Shown piece by piece: positions 34,855 to 44,016 of a stretch of DNA of 64,000 nt. How positions within the stretch are numbered: position 1 is the stretch's first letter; each line of letters starts with the position of its first letter. Both the position numbers and the translations under genes were made by a program. The notes below the pieces were generated by a model, which worked only from the letters and a program-made list of their open reading frames with translations, had not been told where the DNA came from and ran no database searches. The stretch comes from JAWLAT01 sp041395325 (GTDB lineage Bacteria; Pseudomonadota; Gammaproteobacteria; Xanthomonadales; SZUA-5): assembly GCA_041395325.1 (NCBI GenBank), contig JAWLAT010000018.1:36740-100739 (forward strand). Direction: 5' to 3'.

Positions 34855-35606
34855 ACGTGACCGGGTCCCGTCAGTTGAGGCGGGAATGGCAGTCGGCTGC
34901 TCGAGCCCGGCGTCTCGGGGCCATGCGCCGCGGGCCAGGGAGCCTGCATGGCTTTACGCTGATCGAATTGCTGCTGGCGATCGGCTTGCTCGCGCTGCTG
35001 TTTGGGATGGCTTACGCCGGATTGCGTGGTGGCCTCAAGGCGGCCGACGCCGGTGAAGCGTTGATTGATCGAACCAACCGCGTTCGGGTAACGCAGGAAT
35101 TCGTGCGCCATCAGTTGTCCAGATTGCTGCCGCTGGCCTTCGAGCAGGATCCGGGCAACGGCGTGTTTCGCGTTTTCGAAGGTGAGTCCAACCGCATTCG
35201 CTACGTCGGTCCGATGCCGGGCTATCTGGGCAAGGGTGGTCCCTATGTGCAGGAGTTGGAAATCCTGCGGGTCGGCCGGGAAAGGCAGCTGGTCTTCCGG
35301 CATTGGCTGCTCAACGGTTTTGACCCCGACGATTCGGACAACGACGATGCATTGCCGGTGCGGTTGCTCGCCGGCATCGATCGCGGTGGCTTTGAGTTCC
35401 GCACGGTGGACGATCGCGGCGAGATCAGCGACTGGACCGATGATTGGGATGAAGAATCCCAGACGCCCGTGATGATTCGGCTGCAGATGCGCATGAAAGA
35501 GGACAGTCGCCTGGTCTGGCCAACGCTGGATGTGGCGATGGTGGTTGATGCCGGTTCCACCCGCGGCAATGCCGGCGGGACGTTCTTCAACACCCAGACG
35601 CAATGA
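34851..35606 (+). CDS. gspJ: Minor pseudopilin GspJ
   Basis: The protein has 251 residues. The cleavage site is HG/FTLIELLLAIGLLALLFG with Glu+5. The leader is unusually long if translation starts at 34851 (34 residues, Arg-rich); an internal ATG at 34923 (MRRGPGSLHG) would give a normal ten-residue leader. The ATGA overlap with gspI favours the first, while leader length favours the second. The C-terminal domain belongs to the tip complex with GspI and GspK. Confidence 0.9.
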   Translation: MNVTGSRQLRREWQSAARARRLGAMRRGPGSLHGFTLIELLLAIGLLALLFGMAYAGLRGGLKAADAGEALIDRTNRVRVTQEFVRHQLSRLLPLAFEQDPGNGVFRVFEGESNRIRYVGPMPGYLGKGGPYVQELEILRVGRERQLVFRHWLLNGFDPDDSDNDDALPVRLLAGIDRGGFEFRTVDDRGEISDWTDDWDEESQTPVMIRLQMRMKEDSRLVWPTLDVAMVVDAGSTRGNAGGTFFNTQTQ

Positions 35607-36523
35607 CGATGCGCAGCGCTCGTCGGCTCCCTGTTCTCGGCCTGCATCGACAGCGTGGCATTGCGCTGATCATGGTGTTGTGGCTGTCGATCCTGTTGGC
35701 AGTGCTGGTGGCCAGCTTCTCCATCGCGGCGCGGATCGAGACGCTGCAGGCCCGAAATCTGCTGGACTCGGTGCGGGCGCGCTACGCCGCCGAGGCGGGG
35801 TTGCATCTGGCGGTGTATCAGCTGCGCATGCCGGATCCACTGCAGCGCTGGGCGGGCGATGGCCGCAGCTATCAGTTCGATCTGGAGGGTACGCAGATCG
35901 ATATTCAGGTCATCGATGAATCGGGCAAGGTCGACATCAACGCCGCCGACCTCCCAACCCTGTTGTCACTGTTTCAGCAAGCAGGTCGGGAACAGGCCGA
36001 TGCCGAGATCCTCACCTCGCGGGTCATGGACTGGCGTGACGCCGATGAACTGGTCACCGAGCCGGGCGGTGCGGAGAAGGATGACTATGAAGCCGTGGAC
36101 CTGGCCTATGGTCCCCGCAATCAGCCATTTCAGACGGTCGATGAAGTTCAGCAGGTGCTGGGCATGGACTACGACACCTATCTGGAACTTGAGCCGCTGG
36201 TAACGATCTACTCAGGGCGCACTGAGCCGAACTGGGCGCTGGCTCCCCCGGAAGTCCTGCATGCTTTCCTGCAGGCCGATCCGGCGGCCATCGATCAGTT
36301 CATCGAGTTGCGTGAAACTTCGCCGCCGGGTACGCCGCTGGTGCTGCCCGATGGCCGCCCCGCGCTGGCCCAGGGCGGTGGGCTCACGTACACTGTGCGG
36401 TCGCTTGCGACCTTGCCCAGTGGCGCTTCGGCCACCTTGGAGGCAACGATCCGGCTGGGCACGGGCAGCATCGGCGCCCGACCGTTCCGAATCGTTCGCT
36501 GGCGTGACAACCCCGAATCCTGA
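35603..36523 (+). CDS. gspK: Tip pseudopilin GspK
   Basis: The protein has 306 residues. The leader ends in RG followed by IALIMVLWLSILLAVLVASF; the Glu at +5 is replaced by Met, as is normal for GspK. The large domain after the helix carries DESGKVDINAADLPTLLSLF and SRVMDWRDADEL, the family hallmark. GspK caps the pseudopilus tip. The ATG overlaps the gspJ stop. Confidence 0.94.
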   Translation: MTMRSARRLPVLGLHRQRGIALIMVLWLSILLAVLVASFSIAARIETLQARNLLDSVRARYAAEAGLHLAVYQLRMPDPLQRWAGDGRSYQFDLEGTQIDIQVIDESGKVDINAADLPTLLSLFQQAGREQADAEILTSRVMDWRDADELVTEPGGAEKDDYEAVDLAYGPRNQPFQTVDEVQQVLGMDYDTYLELEPLVTIYSGRTEPNWALAPPEVLHAFLQADPAAIDQFIELRETSPPGTPLVLPDGRPALAQGGGLTYTVRSLATLPSGASATLEATIRLGTGSIGARPFRIVRWRDNPES

Positions 36524-36530
36524 CGTGCAG

Positions 36531-37688
36531 ATGATCCAGATCCTGTCCCAACCACTGGAGCGGCTCCGTGAGCGCTACGCCGAAAGCGGGGTGCGCACCT
36601 TCCTGCATTGGTGGGGAGAGGAACTGCTCAACTGCCTGCCGCCGCGGTGGCGCGCCTTCCTGCAGTACGAGCCCGCGTGTCTGCTGATCCGGACCGAAGG
36701 TGATGAACTGCATGTCGAACGCCGTCGCGGTCGCCAACTCGAAGGCGAGTTGCGCGCATCCGTTCAGTCCCTGAAGGTCGACCGTTCGGGGCTGGACCAG
36801 CTGGTCGGTCAGGGCGACGAGCGGGTCAGCGAGATCATCGTTGCCTTGCCCGCCACCGACGTCATGCGCCGTCGCCTGCATTTGCCGGAGGCGGCCAAGT
36901 CGAATCTCAATCAGGTGCTGGCCTTCGAAATGGATCGGCAGACGCCATTCAAGGCTGACCAGGTGTACTTCGACGCGCGTGTGCTGCGCCGCGATGCCCA
37001 GGCCCGGCAGTTGATTGTCGATCTGGTCGCGGTTCCCAAGGCCGTGGTCACAGCCGCGCTGGCGCAGTTGTCCGAACTGGAACTGGCTCCAACCATCATC
37101 GACGGCCGTCAGCAGGACGAGCAGCTGGGCTTCAACCTGTTGCCAGCGGCGATGCGTACCCGGCAGGCTGATCCTCGTGTCCGGATCAACTGGATTCTGG
37201 CACTGGGCGCGGTGGCGCTGACCGGGATCGTGATGTGGCAGTCGCTGGTGATGCGGGAGCGCACACTTGAGGCGCTGCTGGACGATGTGGAATTGGCCAA
37301 GCAGGAAGCGCTGCAGAGCGCCGAGATGGAGCGGCAGGTTCGCGAAGCGATCAATGCCGCCAACTTTCTGGCGCGCAAGCGGATCGAGCGCCCCGCGACG
37401 ATCGAAGTGTTGCGCGAACTGACCCAGCTGATCCCTGACGGCACCTGGCTGGAGCGGCTCAGCTTCGTGGGTGACCAGGTGCAGATCCAGGGCCAGAGTG
37501 AACGGGCCGATCAGCTGATCGGCATTCTGGGACAGGCCCGCTATCTGGTATCGCCCACCTTCCAGGGGATCATTCAGCCCGACGGTCAGACTCGCAAGGA
37601 GCGTTTCACCATCATGGCGCAGCTGCGCATGCCCGAACAGCCACAGGAGGACAGCAATGGCAATGACGCTGTTGCCCGAGCCCCATAG
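36531..37688 (+). CDS. gspL: Type II secretion protein GspL
   Basis: The protein has 385 residues. The cytoplasmic actin-like domain runs to about residue 215, with a single membrane helix near residues 223-240 (WILALGAVALTGIVMWQSLV) and a periplasmic ferredoxin-like domain with a coiled-coil lead. It recruits GspE through the N-terminal domain and pairs with GspM. The ATG at 36531 follows gspK by seven bases; a GTG two codons earlier is also possible. Its end overlaps gspM by 32 bases. Confidence 0.9.
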   Translation: MIQILSQPLERLRERYAESGVRTFLHWWGEELLNCLPPRWRAFLQYEPACLLIRTEGDELHVERRRGRQLEGELRASVQSLKVDRSGLDQLVGQGDERVSEIIVALPATDVMRRRLHLPEAAKSNLNQVLAFEMDRQTPFKADQVYFDARVLRRDAQARQLIVDLVAVPKAVVTAALAQLSELELAPTIIDGRQQDEQLGFNLLPAAMRTRQADPRVRINWILALGAVALTGIVMWQSLVMRERTLEALLDDVELAKQEALQSAEMERQVREAINAANFLARKRIERPATIEVLRELTQLIPDGTWLERLSFVGDQVQIQGQSERADQLIGILGQARYLVSPTFQGIIQPDGQTRKERFTIMAQLRMPEQPQEDSNGNDAVARAP

Positions 37689-38262
37689 GCGTCGGCCCGT
37701 CGCCATCGGCCTGCTGCTGGCCGCGCTGGTGGTCTTCTATCTGCTGTTCCTGCATGGTTTTGTGGTGCAGCATCTGGATTACGGCGAGCAGATCGACGAC
37801 ATGCTGGCGCAGGAGCAGCGCTTCCGCGCCAAGGCCCTTGAGCGACCTGCGCTGGAGGCACGTCTGGCCGAAATCCGTCAGCAGGAGGCCGGCAACTCCG
37901 ATTTTCTCCCGGAGCAGAGCTTTGACCTGGCTGCCGCTTCGCTGAACAGTCGCCTCAAGCAGGTCATCGTCGCGCAGGCCAGCGATCAGCAGCGCTGCCA
38001 GGTGATCAGCAGTCAGAATGAGCGAGCCCGGGAACCGGAATTGTATGAGCGTGTCACCATCAAGGTGCGGATGCGCTGTGATCTGCCGGATCTGGCCAAG
38101 ATCCTGCACGTGCTCGAAACCCAGAGCCCGTCACTCCGGGTCACTGACCTGAATCTGTTTCAGCAGGTCTTCACCGGTGTCGGTGGGGCCAACATGCTGG
38201 GCAGCATGGACATCCGTTTCGACCTGTCCGGCTATATCCGCAAGCCCGGAGGTCAGGCATGA
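37657..38262 (+). CDS. gspM: Type II secretion protein GspM (GspMb-like)
   Basis: The protein has 201 residues: a short basic N-terminus, one membrane helix (AIGLLLAALVVFYLLFLHGF), a coiled-coil and a small periplasmic domain. It resembles the GspM variant of Xanthomonas-type systems rather than classical GspM. It stabilises GspL in the inner membrane. Overlap with gspL at the start and gspN at the end marks a tightly coupled operon. Confidence 0.85.
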   Translation: MAMTLLPEPHRRRPVAIGLLLAALVVFYLLFLHGFVVQHLDYGEQIDDMLAQEQRFRAKALERPALEARLAEIRQQEAGNSDFLPEQSFDLAAASLNSRLKQVIVAQASDQQRCQVISSQNERAREPELYERVTIKVRMRCDLPDLAKILHVLETQSPSLRVTDLNLFQQVFTGVGGANMLGSMDIRFDLSGYIRKPGGQA

Positions 38263-39002
38263 AGCCGGTCGGCGCCGAAGGCATGACGCCGGCTCGGTTG
38301 GCGACCTACGTGCTGGGCGGCATCTGCGGCCTGATGCTGCTGCTGGCCACGATCCAGAGCATCGGTCTGGGCGGCGGTTACGAGTTGGAGGCGCCCGAGC
38401 CGTCGGCGCCGGATCCGGAGCTGCAGCAGCCTCTGCTGGTGGTGCAGAACCAGCTGCCGCCATTCACCCAATACAACGAGATCGAGCAGCGGCCGCTGTT
38501 CAACGCCGATCGGCGACCGGCACAGATCGAGCAGGCGGCGGTGGTGCCGCCGATGGACATTCAACCACCGGCTCCGCTGACGGCGACACTCGCGGGTATT
38601 GTGCTGACACCGGCCACGCGGGTAGCGCTGGTCCGCAACGATTCCACCCAGGAGGTCTTTCGCATTCACGAGGGCATGCCCTTGCCCGGCGAACTGGGTG
38701 GCTGGCGGCTGAAGGAACTTCAGGCTCGCAATGCCGTCTTTGACGGCGGTGCTCAGGGCGAGACCGAACTCAAGCTGGACCCGGCCGCCGATGCACCGCC
38801 TGCGCCACCGCCGCCACCGCCACCACCGGGTCAGCAGGCCGATCCGGCGCAACAGGCAGCCGCCAACGACCCGGCGGCGGCACAGCAGCAGGCCAGTGAC
38901 GCGGCTGCGCGTGAAGCGGAAGTGCGCCGGATCATCGAAGAACGACGACGTCAGATGCGCGAGGAAGCCGAGCGCATGAACGCCCAGAAGAAACAGAACT
39001 GA
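38259..39002 (+). CDS. Type II secretion protein XpsN-like (GspN/GspC role)
   Basis: The protein has 247 residues: an N-terminal membrane helix (YVLGGICGLMLLLATIQSIG), a Pro-rich linker, then a homology region with RPLFNADRRP, TLAGIVLTPATRVALVRN and GGWRLKELQARNAVFDGG, which resembles the HR domain of GspC. A run of nine prolines and a Gln/Ala-rich, highly charged coiled-coil tail follow. In Xanthomonas, XpsN takes the place of GspC in linking the inner-membrane platform to the secretin. Its position between gspM and gspD matches the xps order. Confidence 0.82.
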   Translation: MKPVGAEGMTPARLATYVLGGICGLMLLLATIQSIGLGGGYELEAPEPSAPDPELQQPLLVVQNQLPPFTQYNEIEQRPLFNADRRPAQIEQAAVVPPMDIQPPAPLTATLAGIVLTPATRVALVRNDSTQEVFRIHEGMPLPGELGGWRLKELQARNAVFDGGAQGETELKLDPAADAPPAPPPPPPPPGQQADPAQQAAANDPAAAQQQASDAAAREAEVRRIIEERRRQMREEAERMNAQKKQN

Positions 39003-39011
39003 GGGTTTGGA

Positions 39012-41449
39012 GTGATCACCTTGATGCGACTGTTGGCCCCGCTGGGGTTGTTGATCCTGCTGGCCAGCTGCGCCGGTTCTGGCGGCCGTCCGCTGGACGA
39101 CGATGCGCGCCAGGCCGAGATGGTGGCCACATTGCTGCGCAATGCCGAACAGGACGCGCAACGCCAGGCGGAAAGCCGGCCACCCGTTGTCACCACTGCG
39201 GAGCCCGAGGAGGATGAAGCCGAGTCCATGGGTTTCGTCCAGCGCGGTTCGGGAGACCTCATTGATGTGGAACGGGCCAGCCGACGACCCCGGCCGGTGC
39301 CGGCCGATGGCGACATCACCTTCAACTTTGAAGGAGCCGGCATTCCGGAGGTCGTCAAGGTCATTCTCGGAGATCTGCTGCAGGAGAACTATGTCATCGC
39401 CCCCGGCGTCGGCGGACAGGTCACGTTTTCGACGTCGCAGCCCGTCAACGGCGAGCAGGCCATGGGCATCCTCGAAATGCTGCTGTCCTGGAACAACGCC
39501 ACGCTGATCTGGCAGGAAGGTCGCTATGTGGTGGTGCCGACCGCCAATGCCGTGCCGGGCAATCTGACCCCGCGCATCGGGCAGCTGAGCTCAGCCCGGG
39601 GCTATGAGGTCCGTGCGGTGCCGCTGAAGTTCATGTCGGCCACGGAAATGGAGAAGTTGCTGCAGCCTTATGCCAAGCCGGGTGCGGTGCTGCGCGCCGA
39701 CAATGCCCGCGCCATGATCGTGGTCGCCGGCACGCGCATGGAACTGCAGAACTACCTCGACACCATCGCCACTTTCGATGTCGATTGGCTGGCCGGCATG
39801 TCGGTGGGGCTGTTCCCGCTGGAGGTCGTCGAAGCGGACGACATGAAAACCGAATTGGACGCCCTGTTTGGCGAAGGCGACAACTCGCCATTGGCGGGCG
39901 TCGTGCAGTTGCTGCCCATCGAGCGCCTCAACGCCCTGATGGTCATCACGCCCAACCCGAGCTATCTCGACCAGGTCGAAAGCTGGATCAAGCGACTGGA
40001 CCGGGCCGGCAACGAAGCGGGCATGCGCCTGTTCGTCTATGACGTCAAGAACGTCAAGGCAGCCGATCTGGCCGATCGCCTGAACGACATCTTTGGCAGC
40101 AGTGGTGGCAGCAGTGGCAGTTCACAGTCCGCCGCCGGCAGCGTGGCGCCCGGCCTGCCCAGCGCCGAGATCCGCAGCAGCAGTGGCCGCTCGCTGAGCA
40201 ACAGCAGCGTCGGTGGTGGTTTGCGTCCGCAGGGTTCATTGAACCGCAACGGTGGCGCGCCAGTCCCGCAGGAAGGCGGCGGTGAGGCCGCACCAGTCAA
40301 CGGAAGTGGCGAATGGCGGGGTCAGCCCGGCGATGGGCAGGAGCGGGTCTGGCTTTGTTCGATGCGAGGAGTGCGAATCACCGCGGTCGAGGAAAACAAT
40401 CAGCTGTTGATCCGCGCGACGCCTTCGCAGTTCGAAACGATTCGCGGCGCCATCGAAAAGCTCGATCGGTTCCACTACAGGTGGATCACATCGAGGCCGA
40501 TGATCCTGGATGTCAAGATTGATCAATACTCCTTGTCTTCGGCGTGAACTGGTTCCTCGAGAACGCCATTCGCGCAGGTAATTACGAAGCTTTCGGAGCG
40601 GGTTCGGTCTTGCCTCCGATTTCCGATGCGGTGCCATCGGGAAACCAGGTCAATCGAAACTTGCCAAACCCCAATCAGTTCGTCCGCGGCATCAATGCTG
40701 TTGGTGGCTTCATCAATGGCGGAGGTGCCGGTTGGCTGTTCGATGCACAGGACGCACGCGCCGTGGTGACGTTGCTCGACACTGAAAGTAACGTCAACGT
40801 GCTGTCGATGCCATCTCTGGTTGTCCTGAACAACAAGCAGGCCACCATCAACGTCGGACAGCAGATTCCGATCAATACGGCCGTTGTTAACACATCGATT
40901 GGTGCGGGGACCAGCAACACGCTGACCCAATACAGAGACACAGGCATCACATTGACGGTGGTCCCTCGCGTCAACCCGGGTGGATTGGTGTTCATGGAAA
41001 TCCAGCAGGAAGACAGTACGCCTGCAGGATCAACCATCAATGCTGAGGGTGCCGCAGTGAATCCGCCGGTGAATCAGAAGATCATCGAGACAGAGGTCGC
41101 GGTGCAGAGCGGACAAACCGTGCTGTTGGCAGGCTTGATCAAGCAGACCGGCGACGAGGCCGAGGGTGGTTTGCCCTTGTTGCGGAAAGTGCCGGTACTG
41201 GGCCGCCTGTTTGGTACGACGCGCAAGAGCTCCAATCGCAACGAACTGGTCCTGCTGATCACCCCGACAGTCATCGAAAACCCCCAGCAAGCTGCGGAAC
41301 TGACGCTGGAGTACCAGCAACGCCTGCGTGGCCTGGAGCCGCTCCTGCGTCAGAAGGCCGAGTTGGAGAAGGCGCGCGACGCGGCTCGCGAGGCGGTCCG
41401 CCGGGCCAAGGCCCAAGCCGAAATTCAGGCCGAAGCGGGCGCAAACTGA
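39012..41449 (+). pseudogene. gspD: Secretin GspD, lipoprotein type, reading frame broken three times
   Basis: Two open parts (39012-40547 and 40544-41449) together make a secretin of about 812 residues. The N-terminus MRLLAPLGLLILLASCAG (ATG at 39024 or GTG at 39012) has a lipobox, as in XpsD. N0 begins at ITFNFEGAGIPEVVKVILGD, followed by N1-N3 and a Ser/Gly-rich loop. The second part holds the secretin core with FGVNWFLE, GLVFMEIQQE and VPVLGRLFG. Around 40466-40540 the family sequence moves between frames: IEKLD in the first, VPLQV and IEA in the third, ILDVKIDQYSL in the first again, then FGVNWFLE in the third. Three single-base events within about 75 bases explain this. Secretion needs this outer-membrane channel, so either the strain lacks a working T2SS or the sequence is wrong here. 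Confidence 0.88.
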
Positions 41450-41584
41450 GGAACGCATTCGCCTCGCAGACGGAACTTTGAGGGCACGCGCCGGTCAGCG
41501 AGCGACTCGGCGCAAGGCCCGGCGGGTCAGGTGCATCCCATTACAGTGGTCGCCCAGCGACTGGCAGACATTTGGAGCATGATT

Positions 41585-42052
41585 GTGAAAAAGTCACTCT
41601 TTCCGCGGTACGCCGCCGGTCTTCTTGCGCTTTCAGTGCTGGCGGGCTGCGCCACCACTGGCCCGAATGAAGGGCGCACTGGCTCGACGGTGACCACACC
41701 AATGGCGCCGGCCGACGCGTCCAAAGTGGTCATGGAGCGGGCCCAGTCTCGCTGGCAGGCGCTGATTGATCATCGATTCGCGGATGCCTATGGCTATCTG
41801 ACGCCGGGCTATCGCGAACTGGTCGGTTCCGACGAGTACCAGGGCACCATGGGGTCACGGCCGGTCAAGTGGGAGCACGCCGAAGTATCCGAAGCCAAAT
41901 GCGAAGGCGAGATCTGCGATGTCAAGGTGATGATGCGATACAGCCTGACGATGCCGCAGCCGGGCGTTGGCCGGGTGGGCAGCTTCACCATCATCGATGA
42001 GCGCTGGCTGGTGGTCGACGGTCAGTGGTACTACCTCCCGGCCGAAGGCTGA
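41585..42052 (+). CDS. Small lipoprotein downstream of gspD
   Basis: The protein has 155 residues with lipobox VLAGC following MKKSLFPRYAAGLLALS. The mature protein has a Thr/Ala-rich linker and a compact domain with RAQSRWQALIDHRFADAYGY, two Cys (KCEGEIC) that could pair, and a closing VVDGQWYYLP. The fold resembles NTF2-like or SnoaL-like domains, without certainty. GTG at 41585 is preferred because GGAG at 41574-41577 then lies seven bases upstream; the ATG at 41579 would be too close. It may ride on the gsp operon; the role is unknown. Confidence 0.75.
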   Translation: MKKSLFPRYAAGLLALSVLAGCATTGPNEGRTGSTVTTPMAPADASKVVMERAQSRWQALIDHRFADAYGYLTPGYRELVGSDEYQGTMGSRPVKWEHAEVSEAKCEGEICDVKVMMRYSLTMPQPGVGRVGSFTIIDERWLVVDGQWYYLPAEG

Positions 42053-42068
42053 AGGCCCGGATAAGTTG

Positions 42069-42098
42069 TTGCGTCTCTCTCGCTCGCTGTGCTAGCTT
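42069..42098 (+). promoter_or_regulatory. Candidate promoter of the large secreted protein gene
   Basis: TTGCGT (42069-42074) and TAGCTT (42093-42098) are separated by 18 bases, about 80 bases before the start codon at 42184. The match to sigma-70 boxes is moderate. The long leader and strong terminator of this gene support a separate transcript. Confidence 0.35.
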
Positions 42099-42183
42099 TC
42101 ATGCACTTCCTTCGCCTGTTGGTCAGGAGTGCGACTGAGCTTGGGGGAAAGGAAGCAAAGCCCTGTATCCTTGGAGTGCTGAA

Positions 42184-43854
42184 ATGAGAAAAAATCCCCT
42201 CGCGGGTGCTCTGGCCGCAGCCGTCGTCGGCGTGGTCGGTGTGTCCAACATGGCCACCGCGCTGAACCTGAGCCATGAAGGCGTCGGTCAGGTCCTGATC
42301 TATCCTTTCTATTCCGCCAATGGCGGCAATGACACCCTGATCTCGGTGGTCAACACGACCGCCAACTCGAAGGCTGTCAAGGTCCGCTTCATTGAAGGCT
42401 ACAACAGCCGCGAAGTGCTGGACTTCAACCTGTACCTGTCCGAGTACGACGTGTGGGCGGCCGCGATCACCGACATCGGTGCTGGCGTTCCGGTCCTCAT
42501 CTCGCGCATCACTGGCCCGACCGGCGATCCGGATCCGGGTAACAGCCCGCTGATCGACGACATCGAAGACACCTGCACGGTGCCGCCGACCGGTCAGAGC
42601 AGCCCGTTCACCGACCTGCCGCCGCTGCCGGGTGGTATCGGCTTCTACGTGCCCTTCCGCACGCTGTTCCTGAACGACGCGGGCGGCCAGGTGCCGGCGC
42701 GTATGTTCGAAGGCTATGTCGAGATGATCGAAATGGCCACGATCGAGGAAGGTGGTGTCGTCGACGGTTGGGTGACGCATGACTTCTCCGGCGAGCCGAA
42801 TGGCGGCGTTGGCTGCTTGCAGCTGGAAGAAGCCTGGCGCGTGGGTACCCCGGGTTCGGGCATCACTGGTGCGACCGGTTTCTGGGCGTCCAGCGGTGAC
42901 TTCGCTCGCGGTGGCCTGACCCCGCCGAGCGGTGGTCTGTTCGGTGGTGGTGCGATCGTCAATGTGTCCGACGGTACGTACTACAGCTACAACGCCGAAG
43001 CCATCGATGGCTTCAACTCGGTCGTCGTCGACCACACCCCGCCGGGCTTCGAGCAGCCGTCGCTGGCCACCTCGCGCAGCGTCACCGGCACGATCACGTC
43101 CAACGTGTTCACGCAGCAGGGTCAGCTCCACAGCTCCAACTGGGGTCCGGATCCGCTGGGTGATTCCGTCGACAACGGTCGTATCGACGCCATCTCGCAC
43201 GTGCTCGCTCTGGACCACGTCTACAACGAGTGGACCACCGAGAACGCGCTGAATGCGTCCTCCGAGTGGGTTGTGACCTTCCCGACCAAGCGCTTCTACG
43301 TCGACAACGCCATCATCGGCGGTGGTCAGGCTGCTCGCCGTCCGTTCACCCGCACCTTCGGTTCCAGCGGTGCGTGCGAGCCGGTGAACCTGACCGTGTT
43401 CGATCGCGAAGAGAACTTCCTGCAGATCCTCGACTTCTCGCCGTCCGCGGTGGGTGGTCTGGCGCTCTGCCGCGAAGTGAACGTCATCACCTTCAACCAG
43501 ACGGGCGACGTGAGCGATATCTTCGCTTCTCCGACCTCTCGCAACATCCGCACCGTTGAGCAGACCATCGGTAACCCGACCAAGGTCTTCGAGCGTGGCT
43601 GGATGGATCTGGATCTGGCTGGCTTCGGCAACGGCAACCCGTTCCTGCCGCCGCCGGTGGGTGTGGAGCACACCAGCCGCGTGTCCAACGACGGCGACGT
43701 GTTCTACGGTCTGCCGGTGGTTGGCTTCTGGGCTGTCCGCATCGAGAACCAGGCCCAGGGTGAGTCGGGCAACAACTATGGCGGTCTGTATCGTCATAAG
43801 GGTTCGCGTCGCTGCGAGAACGACACTGTGGGCACCTGCGGCGGTACGCTGTAA
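42184..43854 (+). CDS. Abundant secreted or surface protein of unknown function
   Basis: The protein has 556 residues. A Sec signal peptide ends MATA/LN (residues 1-26). The mature start LNLSHEGVGQVLIYPFYSAN and the segment DTLISVVNTTANSKAVKVRF recall a family of uncharacterised secreted proteins in gammaproteobacteria; I know no function. The body is rich in Gly, Asn, Val and Phe with few Lys, contains three to four Cys pairs, and looks beta-rich. Codons differ from neighbours: GGT and CGT are frequent for Gly and Arg, and rare codons are almost absent, as in highly expressed genes. A strong terminator follows. A surface layer or outer-membrane-associated protein is the working guess. Confidence 0.8.
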   Translation: MRKNPLAGALAAAVVGVVGVSNMATALNLSHEGVGQVLIYPFYSANGGNDTLISVVNTTANSKAVKVRFIEGYNSREVLDFNLYLSEYDVWAAAITDIGAGVPVLISRITGPTGDPDPGNSPLIDDIEDTCTVPPTGQSSPFTDLPPLPGGIGFYVPFRTLFLNDAGGQVPARMFEGYVEMIEMATIEEGGVVDGWVTHDFSGEPNGGVGCLQLEEAWRVGTPGSGITGATGFWASSGDFARGGLTPPSGGLFGGGAIVNVSDGTYYSYNAEAIDGFNSVVVDHTPPGFEQPSLATSRSVTGTITSNVFTQQGQLHSSNWGPDPLGDSVDNGRIDAISHVLALDHVYNEWTTENALNASSEWVVTFPTKRFYVDNAIIGGGQAARRPFTRTFGSSGACEPVNLTVFDREENFLQILDFSPSAVGGLALCREVNVITFNQTGDVSDIFASPTSRNIRTVEQTIGNPTKVFERGWMDLDLAGFGNGNPFLPPPVGVEHTSRVSNDGDVFYGLPVVGFWAVRIENQAQGESGNNYGGLYRHKGSRRCENDTVGTCGGTL

Positions 43855-43890
43855 CCAAATGCCCTTGGTTGTTAGTTCTGCGTAATACCA

Positions 43891-43928
43891 ACTGGCCCCT
43901 TGGCTTTGCCAAGGGGCCAGTTGCTTTT
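43891..43928 (+). terminator. Rho-independent terminator
   Basis: ACTGGCCCCTTGG (43891-43903) pairs perfectly with CCAAGGGGCCAGT (43909-43921) around a 5-base loop, followed by TGCTTTTT. It lies 37 bases after the stop of the abundant secreted protein gene. Confidence 0.9.
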
Positions 43929-44016
43929 TGTGTCGCCCAGTTCAGATACCCGTCCCGCTATGGGGCTAGACTTCGTAGTACCTCAGGTATCCCGTCTCCA
44001 CGAAAGAGCTCTCAAT

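Noticed and set aside
40466..40550. Programmed frameshifting in gspD
   Set aside because: Three separate changes are needed, with no slippery heptamer or structure, and other secretins do not use it.
42031..43797. Long open frame (588 codons) on the minus strand opposite the abundant secreted protein gene
   Set aside because: It is a mirror effect of strong codon bias on the plus strand. The translation is His/Arg/Gly-rich without domains and lacks a start context.
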